A stretch of DNA of 64,000 bases, taken from the NCBI GenBank assembly GCA_008931825.1, contig QXVZ01006765.1, forward strand, positions 62,827 through 126,826, written 5' to 3'. Below the pieces are notes generated by a model. The model worked only from the letters and a program-made list of their open reading frames with translations, ran no database searches and was not told the origin of the DNA. Origin of the DNA: Phallusia fumigata (lineage: Eukaryota; Chordata; Ascidiacea; Phlebobranchia; Ascidiidae). A program made the translations under genes and the position numbers. Of this stretch, positions 23,801 to 34,042 are shown piece by piece (the stretch's first letter is position 1; each line of letters starts with the position of its first letter).

Positions 23801-26800
23801 TCATCAGAGATTTTAGCATCGACGGTTTTCTAAAAACAGATAAAATAGAATAAAAGATGTTTTTCACAAGTGCAAGTCAAGGGCTATGATTTCACAAGTG
23901 CTTTGATTCTGTAGTGCAGAATTGACATGAACACAAACCAAACCTGAGGCTCATCGCCGGCTTCTTTGTTTTCTTTTACCTTTAAATCATCATTTGATCG
24001 GTTTTCATCTGGGGCATTGATGTCTGCAATGTATGCTAAAAGGTTATATATCAGTACTTAGTAGAAGGAAAAAGCAAACTCTATGACTGCGCAACACAAA
24101 TGTTTATATATGTCTGAAATGTGATCAGAAATTTATCATTTTGTCACAATTTGAAATTTGTTCCATGATTTCCAGAGGTTGAAACCCTTGTTTGGAATTT
24201 TACGTGCATGTGGTCATAATTGCAACCAAAATGCTGTTAGGTTCAAGAAAAATGAATGAAGTGCCCGGCACTTATATGTGTTGGTTGTAATCCAATGTTA
24301 GTCTCTTGTATTCTCCTGAGCAGGAAACAATAGGTATATATTTCAGGCAGCCATATAGCAAACCCATATGCGGCATGACACATTCAGACACTGTTTAACC
24401 ACTAAAGACTAAACAGAAACAACCAGGATAGGACATTAAAGTAAATGCTTGTGTAACTGCAAGTGGAACACAATTTGCTATTAACATAACTACAGAGTAA
24501 CGACACACATCATACCATTCAAACCAAGAAACAATCTGCCATTGTTCAAAGTACAAATCTGGCAGAAGAATGCCGATTTAGCATCTTCCTGTTAGGGATT
24601 ACACAAACATATCAGTGTTAAAGGTGGCATGACGAACCTGGTTCAAGTTGCTCAGGACCTTCAAGATCAGTTATTTCCACATCCCCAAACTCTCTTACAC
24701 TGAAACTAATATCATTTTTTGAACACCAGTGAGACACAAAATCCGGATGGACTCTCCTTGCCTCTAAGGATCTGCGAATTTATAGGTTTGATTTGCTACA
24801 CAACCTTATCACATGAATAGAGTTGTACTTTACCATAAAAGCTTAACTATGTGCATTGGGGCATAATCACCAGCACACAACTGGAACACCATATGTAGCA
24901 ACTAAACTTGCAGGTATTGAAATTAATTTTTAGCCACACTATTTTCAATTTCCTATTTATGTGGTTTAGTTACAAAAGAGACATAAACCTACCTTCCATC
25001 GCTGAGCAGTTTTGCGGAACAAAGTGCATTTGCCACTTTAAAAGAATCAGTTACAACAAACACTGTACCATCACTTATGCAGTCATCAGAGGAAGAAAGG
25101 CAGTAGATATCTAAAAAATAGCAACTTAAGCAAGCACTTATCACTATTATTTTTTGTTGCAACCCCTGACTAGAGTGAAGGTCATTAACACAAAAGCCAG
25201 ACCCTAGCCTAAGTTTCAATTTCTGTTGTATGAAATGAAATACACTCAAAAACTCTTAAACAAATTAAGTGACACTTTCTATTTCGATATATTTTTTACA
25301 AGCGTACAAACAAAAATATTAAATGAACACGTAATAAGACATGCCAACATTTGCACATTAACACTGCAATCATCCAAATTTCAGGAAAATTTTTTTGTGG
25401 AAAAGTTTCTGAACACAACACAATTATGTTGTTGGTTTTCTTCAGTGAGTTTTTCAGGGTTTGAGATATATCTGCAAAGCAATTGTTCCACAAGCGTAAT
25501 TACAAAACAAATCAATTTCAATGCTGACTAGATTTTAACTGAAGTCGTTTACTTCTAATTACTTACACTACTTAATGCATAAACACTACTTAAGGGCAAA
25601 GTTTGTATGATAGACACATGAGCGCAACTAGGGGGTAGGTTTGTCGGCATGCCAGGTCCCTTTCCATCTGTGTCTATGTGAAAAAGCACCTAATACATTT
25701 GCTCTCGTAAAACGCCGATGCGTATTTGCTCATAACTAAACAAAGGATCAACTTCATTAACAGAGCGTAGTGACAGTAAAGCAACAAAAACGCACATTCT
25801 GATAGTAACAATGGAGATTTTAATTTGAATTCGAGAAACATCTGTCATCATTCTTTTCTAAAAGTGAGCCACAATTAATGTTTTGTATAGTGGTTTAGTT
25901 TTGTGCTTGCACCTGATTTTAGGTGAGCAAAGGAAATAACCAACCAACATGCTCTTACAGAAAGTTCTGACATGTATGTTGGAATACTGCAACACTTCGC
26001 TGCATATGTTTGTGATGTCACAATAGAGTGTGTGGTGACAGACATCTGCCGCATTTTTTGTAACTCAGCAGCGCCTCAGTGACGGCCTTGAGTAAAATAA
26101 CATCTCAGATGCCGCCGGCATTAGCAAAAGGTTGTGCACCCCTGGCGTAGACAGATGAAAAGGGAGACATGTGAAAATAAGGCCAAGCGTGCTCCAATGG
26201 TTTATCTGTTACGACCGCGTTTCTTGCGTTGGTAGTCTGTTGCCTACCCCCTTTAACTCCCGCTAGTTGCGCCACTCGGTGGACATACATTTTACTTGCA
26301 CAAACCAGATATCACATGATTATTTCTGTACAAACCAGATATCACATGATGGTGTATGTACAAACCAGATATTGTTGGTGTTTTTCAAAAAATGGTACTT
26401 TAAGAGATTACATCACCAAGAATGGTAGCATTTAAAACTGAATAGCATCAGTATTACACTTTGAAGAGATTAATTGACAGTTTTGTAAAACAAAAGTATT
26501 TCTTGGTTCAAGTGAACTTTATACCTGAACTCTTTGTTACATAAAATTGTTAGCATAAAGTTTCACATTCTTAACCTATGCAAAAAATTTATAAATATAG
26601 CTTAAAGCCACTCTATAATTAGCCTTTCAAACAAAATTAATGACTACTACACAGGTGCAATATACTTCCGGCTGCTATTTAGTTATCTGGCTTTCATCGG
26701 TGTGAGACTGTTACCTTCTGTTTTGAGGTGAAACCTTGACAGAGCCTTGGTAATATCTTCCTTGCTTGTTGTTGTTTTCAGTCTAGACAGGCGAACAAAC

Positions 26801-29800
26801 TGGTGGTACAAAAACATCCTATTTTAACTGAGGGAAAATAAATGTTAAAAAAAATTTACAAAGCTTAAAAATAGGATACCAAACACCAATAATCCTAGAT
26901 AACATTAAAAACTGAAATTTAACACTTTACATGGTGCTGAAAAGTCTTTTCTCAGGACTAAAAGTGCATCAGCCTTTTTTAACTGTAAACAAACCATTGT
27001 GGCCAAATTCACTTTCGAAATCAGAGCATGATAAACTGGATCCTTTGATTACAACACTCTCTCAGGGGTTTTGCAGTACCACATTGATTTTTGAAAGAAC
27101 AAAATCACCACTTAAGATAATTAAACATCTAGTTTGCTGTAAAAGTCTTTAAATGTTTTTACAAGAAAGTTTTTTTAATCAAAGTCAAACAAAAGATTAA
27201 CCATATCCAGGTAAAACCATTTTGAAAGCGTAATGTAGTAGATCACACTATCAGTTTCCTTCTGCCTTCACAATACAAAATTCCATAAAATACTTTGTGT
27301 GATTTTGCAACACAGCTGTTACACAGCATCCAGTCCTCTTTAAATTTACTTTCATGGCATCCAGTCTAACTCAGCTTTCTTTTGGAGATAGCAGAAACTA
27401 ATCATGTCAGTATTATGGGTAAACTTTTGAGTTACTCATAATCCAAGCTGATAAATCCTTTGCTACATTAAACTAATCATCCTGAATGCATTCAAAAAAT
27501 TCAACAACAAACTCAGATTATTGCATGCTTCAGTTGTTATATGAAGCAAATATAAAGTTATGTGATAACATACATTTATAATCTATGGACACCGTACCAG
27601 CTATCGAAAGGCGATAATAATGCAGTTATCTTTAAATTCAGACCTCATCAATCGATTTAATTTTAGTGGATTTCTTTAAATTCTGATTTTCCCCCATTTA
27701 GGCTTTGGTCAAACCTGTCCATTTATTCTGTTTGTGCAAATTTGTTAAGTTATATGTAACCAAAACATGTTTTTTTCTGTTCAAAGGTCTAACTTGTGTA
27801 ACCACAAAAATATAACATCACAACCAAGTTTGCTAACCACTGTTCACAACAGGGATCTGAAAGTAAGTTTTTTTTCAAATCTGACAATGCTTTGGGCAAA
27901 GCAGTTTGGAAGAGCAAATAAATGTTTGGTTATTATTAAAAAATAATAATTCTACATGTCATATAAAAGTATATTTGTCATAAAAATGTTACTAAAGTAT
28001 ATTATGTCATAACAGTTCAACTGCCTGCTATCTGTTTCTACAGAGAGGTTCTTTGCACAAACACATGAGTTACACATTTGCTTTAAAAATCACAAACATT
28101 GATATAAATCTCTGGCATTTGGCAAGACACCTCTAGCTGCCTTGTCTAGACGCATTCTGAATAGAATACTACATTGCCTATTAAAAAAGTAAGAAAAGTA
28201 ACATAGTTAGCAGAAGTTACAAACAAAAAAGTATTTTGATATTTATTTACTTTGATCAGTTAAGCTCTTTGCATCTACAAAACCTACCCTTTAATTTTGG
28301 ATAAAAAATAAACAATATACCTGTTACCAAAATGCTCAACATTACTTAAAACAAGTGTTTCTTCTTTAAAGTCCAACTGACTTTAACTAGCTCATCCCTA
28401 GTAGATTATAACCCAATCAGATCATTGTTCCAATGTTACATGGATATGATTTGGCTTAAATGTTGCTTTTTAACTAAAACTACATAGCTAAAATACATTT
28501 TATCAAACTAAAGCTAAAACAGTTTTCAGGCACTATTAAAGAATATTTTAGTTGCTATTAACAAACAGAACATGCACTTTATCTAGACGGCAAAACTTTA
28601 AATTTGGAAAATTTTAAATTAATAATTTTGTGTAGTTTGATATGGTGGCAAAGAATATTCCTTTATAACTAAACTCAAAAATGTGTTGTTGCTCAATACG
28701 ATGTTTTCTAAAAGCACGTACAAAATCATTAAAACATTGCAATAATAGATAAGTAAGAGCATACGACAAATTTTTTTTAATTTGGTTTCTTGCGTCATTT
28801 TGTAATGGAACCCCTAGTTTACACAGAACACTAGGAACTTGTTAGAATTGATATCAGTAGATCGAACTGATAGTTTAGGTGGTTTTTAATAAAAGTAAAA
28901 CAACAGAAAAAAACACTATTGCTTCCAATTTGTTAAACTCTCTCCCATCTCTCTCAGTATACTTACACGTAAAAGTTGTAAACAAGAAAAATTAACAAAT
29001 TATGTAAAAAGCCACGGCACAAGTCTATTGAATAAAAACACCTACCGTAGATTTTTCAAGTTGTTTTATTGCTTGCTGAGTCAAAGCCCAATCACAATCC
29101 ATTTCACTGGTTGATGATAGAACAGCCTTCAATACCTTGTCATTATAAGTCATGCCTGACATTCTCAAAACATCCATTTTGTCTTGATGTCTATCCAGCT
29201 CAAGGTAGGCATAACCAGTTGGTTCACCATAACTACATTCAAATAAAATTTAGATCATTTCTACTGGGTTGGCCATTTTTTCCACTCTAAAATCTTGACT
29301 AAGGTTTGACAATAAAACTGTATTAAATTCCCAATCAAAATTTTTGAAATCTATCATGTAAATCAGGGGTGAGCAAATATTTTTTTAGGCTTACCGGTCT
29401 GTTATGCATCGAATACCATCATTTCCATTCATAGGCCACACACCAAGAAATATCATCAGTTCCCGTTTAGAAAATTGTGGTGGTAGGCCACTTAGTTTCA
29501 TGATAATTCTATGAAACATTTAGCAAAAAATCAATATATAGGTTAAAACAATTTTAATCATGTCAAGGCCATTACAAAGATATTTTTGTAAATGATATAT
29601 TAATTTAATTTTGTACAGAATGCCGGTAACGAAAAAAACAAACTTTTTTGCTGGAGGTTTGACATCTTTGTTGGCTTTATTGTCAGTTTCCAATTTTTTG
29701 TTGGAAGTTTTTAAATCTTCTTTTATGGAGGAAATTTTCTTTTTTACAGCTGGAGATTCCTTGTTTTCTGCTGCAGTTTCCTTTTTTACTGGAGCACCAA

Positions 29801-31303
29801 TTTGTTTTTTGTCATCAGTCTGCAGTTTTTCCTGTACACTGATAATTGGTGGCGTTACATCAGTCTCTTGTGTTTCTTCTTCCGTATTTAAATCAGCACC
29901 AACTTGTGTCGTCAGCAGATCGTTTGATTCATTTTGTGACATATTTTCGGATTCAACTTTTATATTGGCAGTTTCTACAATAAAACAAGGTACAGAAATA
30001 ATCCCTACAGTGTTTACCAATGTATGGGTCAGGGTCCATAGTTGGGTTGCCTGAAAAATTTTTGAGGTAGCCAGTGTTTTTAATACATAGAAAAGGGCAT
30101 TAAAAAACTTCCATCAAATGGGCAACACATCATACCTTCCTTCTGTTCTTGCTGCACTATCATAGTCCTTAATTTTTCGACTTCTTTTTCATCCTAAAAG
30201 AGAATACAGCACATTTAAAATGAACAGCTATTGTGCTCAGCCATGAATCAGGAAATTGGGACATTTTTATGATAAATTATGCAAATTTATTCTTCTTTAT
30301 GCAGTACCTTGGTTACATCCTCTTCATTGTCTTTAATAAACATCAGGGCTTGCGCAAGACCTTGAGCAGCCAAACCTGTTTAAAAATGCACAAATTTTTT
30401 TTCGGCTGTAAGGATTTATTTTAGGTATAGGTTGCTGGATATATGATATACATCATATCTGTTAACAGTAAAAATTGCATGCCAAAGGATAGATAAGCAC
30501 AACATGCCAGATGCAATATCAGCAGTAACTACAACACTGTAACTAAAATACTTTTTTAACATCAGTTCTATGTCATAATGTTTCTGCATTTAACACAAAG
30601 ATAGAAAAACTAAATGACCTTTCTTGGGAGAGGGTGGATCTTGTTGGTCGATGGTAGATTGTTTTGGGATTGATTGAATCTTTTTTAACTCTGTTGGACT
30701 TGATTCCTTTTGTGTCCTGAATTTTACCATATTAGTTCAAACCAAAACCAAACAACAACTGCATTGGAAATTTCCTACCTATCACTCGAGGTGAAATCTT
30801 CTGTTTTAGCAACATCCTCTTTTGGCATTTTTCGCTTCAAAATGCTTTTTAGGGGCTGTTGGGGCTGTGTTGATTCAAACTGAATGCGAAGAATCTCTTC
30901 ATTGCTGAGACCTACAAAAGTGCAAACTTAGTTGGGTGCAACACATTCTTTTTTTAAAGCAATTTTGTTTTATGGGTGAAAATTTATGTGTTAATACAAC
31001 AACATAGTGGTTAAGTATTCTAGTAATTGGCCGTTGACCTCCTAGGAAAATACCTGCATTCTTCTATTTATTCTTATTCATGGTAATAATGTCACCAGCC
31101 TAATCAACACAAACTTTATGACTTGCAATGCTTGTATATTACCATAAAGAGAAAAAAGCACATGAATTGGCCTAAAACAATTACACTTCAATGAACAGCA
31201 AACACATCACACCATTCTGTTCTGAAGATTCTTCCTCATCATCTTCATCTGATTCAACCATCATTCGCAATGCAGCCAAAGTATTGGGTTTTTTAGTTGC
31301 CAT
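20844..31303 (-). CDS. RNA-binding protein: three RRMs, RS tail, matrin-type zinc finger
   Basis: Eighteen exons, high to low: 31303-31213, 30911-30779, 30716-30619, 30375-30308, 30193-30136, 29974-29644, 29508-29395, 29232-29046, 26799-26715, 25110-24993, 24771-24638, 24023-23944, 23829-23780, 23702-23398, 23029-22923, 22723-22258, 22055-21958, 20990-20844. Phases agree throughout and give 889 residues. The N-terminus is acidic (MATKKPNTLAALRM, ESDEDDEEESSEQ). RRM1 lies near 260-345 (MKLSGLPPQFSKRELMIFLG, DRYGEPTGYAYLEL), RRM2 near 361-450 (FVRLSRLKTTTSKEDI) and RRM3 near 618-690 (IYMRMYNLPEQANAEDIKQF). A Met/Gly/Pro stretch covers 545-616 and an Arg/Ser/Pro tail 700-840. A C2H2 matrin-type finger ends the protein (GYFCQLCRKFYNSKSAG, THCKSKAHYDKLKEHL). 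The finger resembles the last one of matrin-3; the RRMs look more like quasi-RRMs of RBM12/hnRNP H. It is probably a nuclear splicing or RNA-processing factor. Donors at 29644 and 30619 are weak, and exon 9's start was picked by phase. No orthologue name is certain. Confidence 0.85.
21124..21225. repeat. Short inverted repeat (fold-back), possible MITE
   Basis: The left arm 21124-21145 (ccaaggatgacagtacggta then cg) pairs with the right arm 21204-21225 at 20 of 22 positions, with a 58-bp spacer. It lies in the last intron of the RNA-binding protein gene. I could not define target duplications. Confidence 0.6.
23111..23359. mobile_element. hAT-like MITE in an intron of the RNA-binding protein gene
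   Basis: The left end CAGGGTTCTCAATCGGG and right end AAAAGGTTGAAAACCACTG (reverse complement CAGTGGTTTTCAACCTTTT) are hAT-type termini. The flanking 8-mers CTTTAATA and CTTTGCTT agree only partly, so the insertion looks old. It sits between the Met/Gly/Pro exon and the RRM3 exon. Confidence 0.6.
26301..26373. repeat. 30-bp tandem repeat, about 2.4 copies
   Basis: Units begin CAAACCAGATATCACATGAT at 26301 and 26331, with a partial third unit at 26361. They share the first 20 bases exactly and differ in the last 10. The repeat is intronic in the RNA-binding protein gene. Confidence 0.85.
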
Positions 31304-32245
31304 TGCTATCAGTTGCCAATAGCACTATGTATTACAACTTAACATAATTCATTCTAATGATTTACAATAGAAACAATTTAACTTATTTGCTTTAAGCTTC
31401 ATAAAAATATCCCCAAATAGGTTTTTCAAATTAAACACAACATAGTTAGTGCATTGCATTGCAACCATTGTGACAATCGTTGCACAATGCAAACTGTTTT
31501 CATCATCAGTGCATAATTGCTGTTTTCTTCATATACGATTTTTGAAACATTTGCAATGCATTGTATTCACTGTAGACAAGTTCTTTGGCAACTTTATTTT
31601 TTATTGAGCAACAACAAATTCTAAAACCAAAGATTTTTCACACAATAAAACTAATATATACTACAGACAACAGGTTGGAGGCAAATAATCTACACAGGAG
31701 ACCCAACACCATCACATTTTGGTCAGTGGTAGAAGCTTAAGCAGACATTCTAAATCAGTGGTTTTAACCTTTTCAGATGGTGACCCAATAGCTTATCCAG
31801 GGCCAGGCTGAACCAATATATCAATTAAAACCATCAATGACCAGAATTAAAAAATAGAAGGAATCGCAACCCTATGAGCATTTATAGCAAGCACTCTTAA
31901 TATTTATATTTTGCATGTACTTTTTTTTCTTGCGTTTCCAAAACTACCCAAGGCAGGTTTTTGTCAAAGAACTGGGGCTCGAATGCACTGCACGCAGCCA
32001 CCCCTATTGTGCAACAACATTTGCAACACGCAACTTCTGCTAAATTCCATTGATTTTTATCATGCAAAACGATTTTCTACATACCGTCACCCAACACAAA
32101 CCAACCTAACCTCGTGCGCGCCTCCATAACCAAAACAACTAGCCACAAGAAAAAAAGGATCTTGTACGCTTGAGTACACACAAAATGTTTTTTTTTTCAT
32201 CGCGATTTTACACAAGGATTGGGGAAATGTATTGGTGTCGTGACT
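31304..32245. promoter_or_regulatory. Shared divergent upstream region of the RRM gene and SIRT5
   Basis: The start codons of the RNA-binding protein gene (minus) and SIRT5 (plus) lie about 940 bp apart and point away from each other, so this interval must hold both promoters. No clear TATA box can be assigned. A hAT-like terminus, CAGTGGTTTTAACCTTTTCA, occurs at about 31754, but its partner end was not found. A polypyrimidine run followed by AG at about 32189-32216 could be a splice or spliced-leader acceptor just before SIRT5; that is speculative. Confidence 0.55.
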
Positions 32246-33133
32246 ATGCTAACTTGTTTGTTCAAGTTAACCCACAGTCGGTTTCGCAGCAGTTTTTTGA
32301 CTAACGTGTTACCCAAGATGTCTAAACGACCAAGTTCAGACATGGCTGCCTTTCGGCAAGAGGTGAAAGAGGCAAAGCATGTACTGATTCTGTCTGGAGC
32401 AGGAGTTAGTGCAGAAAGTGGCGTGCCTACCTTTCGTGGTGCAGGAGGTTATTGGCGACGATGGCAAGCACAAGATCTTGCCACTCCCGAAGCATTTTCG
32501 AAAAATCCTTCATTGGTTTGGGAGTTTTATCATTACAGGAGAGAGGTAATGAATTCTAAACAGCCTAATGCAGCACATAAAGCCATTGCGGAATATGAGG
32601 AGCGCATGACCAAAGAAGGGAAGACTGTGGTTGTGGTCACTCAGAACATTGATGAGTTACACAAAAAAGCGGGATCAAAAAATATCATTGAGCTGCATGG
32701 GACTTTGTTTAAAACCAGATGTACACAATGTGGTAAAATTTGTGAAAATAGGGATAGCCCAATTTGTGAAGCACTGCGTGGAAAAGGAGAACCAGACCCT
32801 TCAAATCCTGATGCTGCTATACCCACTGCAGAGCTTCCAAGATGTGCTTCATGTGAAGGTCTTGCAAGGCCCCATGTGGTATGGTTTGGGGAAGGTTTGG
32901 ATGAAGATGTTATGATAAGTGCTTCAGGTCACATTGGTTCTTGTGATCTATGCCTTGTCGTTGGTACATCATCAGTTGTGTACCCAGCTGCTCTGTTTGC
33001 ACCAGAAGTAGCTGAAAGAGGTGTCACAGTGGCCGAATTCAACCTTGAAACAACCCCTAGAACTGATTGCTTTAAATATCACTTCGAGGGACCAGCTGGA
33101 ACATTTGTTCCCCAGGCATTAGCCCCATTTTAA
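32246..33133 (+). CDS. SIRT5: NAD-dependent protein lysine deacylase sirtuin-5
   Basis: SIRT5 is a mainly mitochondrial class III sirtuin that removes succinyl, malonyl and glutaryl groups from lysines. The 295-residue product is encoded by one uninterrupted exon; human SIRT5 has 310 residues. Visible motifs are the NAD pocket [20 protein letters not shown] (residues 51-70), the class marker FYHYRREV with Tyr95 and Arg98 that select acidic acyl groups, TQNIDELH (132-139), catalytic His151 in [11 protein letters not shown], zinc cysteines 159, 162, 200 and 203, RPHVVWFGE, and [12 protein letters not shown]. The N-terminus ([17 protein letters not shown]) is basic and hydroxylated, as expected for a mitochondrial presequence. 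I chose the ATG at 32246 because upstream in-frame codons lack ATG; Met25 (MSKRPSS) is a possible internal start. Absence of introns is striking beside its intron-rich neighbours and suggests a retrocopy that stayed functional. Confidence 0.97.
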   Translation: MLTCLFKLTHSRFRSSFLTNVLPKMSKRPSSDMAAFRQEVKEAKHVLILSGAGVSAESGVPTFRGAGGYWRRWQAQDLATPEAFSKNPSLVWEFYHYRREVMNSKQPNAAHKAIAEYEERMTKEGKTVVVVTQNIDELHKKAGSKNIIELHGTLFKTRCTQCGKICENRDSPICEALRGKGEPDPSNPDAAIPTAELPRCASCEGLARPHVVWFGEGLDEDVMISASGHIGSCDLCLVVGTSSVVYPAALFAPEVAERGVTVAEFNLETTPRTDCFKYHFEGPAGTFVPQALAPF

Positions 33134-33315
33134 ATCATGTCAATCAATAGAACTGAGATTTTGGTTGATGCTCTATCATTCACTTTTCATTTTTGTCAAA
33201 TGAATATAACCTTTTTTGAATTGTTTTTTCCTATTATACACTGTTACACATTTTCGTAAATGTGTTAAACAATATTATATTTCAAGCAATTGGAGGCCAC
33301 ATTAAGTTCCTTTCT

Positions 33316-33321
33316 AATAAA
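33316..33321 (+). terminator. Likely SIRT5 polyadenylation signal
   Basis: AATAAA lies 183 bases after the SIRT5 stop in an A/T-rich flank. A second copy at 33467 is an alternative. Confidence 0.55.
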
Positions 33322-33576
33322 GTTTCAAAATATTAATGTAGATTATGTTTAATTGTTTTTCTATTTTATTTTTGTATATGCGTGTACAATTTTTTTTCCA
33401 AGTGTGTAGCCATTGCTATTGTTATTGGGTTAAAATACCTTTTCATAAGCCCAATGCAAAAAGCAGAATAAACCTGTAACTAGTGAAATTTGAATCTGTA
33501 TCAAAATGCTTGTCATTCTATATTGCATTGTCACAATTCAAATGATTCTGCATTGTAAATTGCATAATTGAATCGT

Positions 33577-33582
33577 TTTATT
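33577..33582 (-). terminator. Possible NOX4 polyadenylation signal
   Basis: Minus-strand AATAAA (TTTATT on plus) lies about 460 bases beyond the NOX4 stop. Distance is plausible, but other sites may be used. Confidence 0.35.
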
Positions 33583-34042
33583 ATTTAGTAGCTACCAAAG
33601 AATGACAAAAATGATCTTTGCTTTTGTGGTTGAAATTCAATAGTCTTGAGTCTTTTGAAAATGTAAGAAAATTGTTGATGTAAATGAGGACAATTTGACA
33701 AAATCCTGAACCTGTATTGCAAGTCATACAGTGTTGGTTACGTATATGTACGCAAAACGGAACGAATTTTCTAATGTGTAATGCCAAGAGAAGGAGACAA
33801 AAATACTGCATATGTAAAAAACGAAACACAAACAGGCTACAAGATTCTAAAAACTATAAATAGTTATGAATAAAAGGGCAAACGTTCCATAAACCAGCTC
33901 ACGGAACTTGAAGGCACAATAAAAAATAAATATAGGAAAGGCAATGGGAAAAGTAAAAATGATGGCACATGTGAAGCCGTAGGCAGATATTTGCAGTTAA
34001 TGTAAAATATTGCTCTGGATCTTTGCCAATGAAAGGAACATT

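Larger units (their letters stand above)
33134..34042. other. Convergent 3' flank of SIRT5 and NOX4
   Basis: This AT-rich stretch has no gene. It holds plus-strand AATAAA signals at 33316-33321 and 33467-33472 for SIRT5, and a minus-strand AATAAA at 33582-33577 that could serve NOX4. Confidence 0.55.

Noticed and set aside
29364-29390. CAGGGGTGAGCAAAT resembling a hAT terminus
   Set aside because: No matching opposite end or flanking duplication found, and it lies close to the exon boundary at 29395.
29611-30054. 147-codon Ser/Phe-rich plus-strand frame
   Set aside because: Antisense shadow of the Lys/Glu-rich exon 29974-29644, whose phases fit the minus-strand gene.
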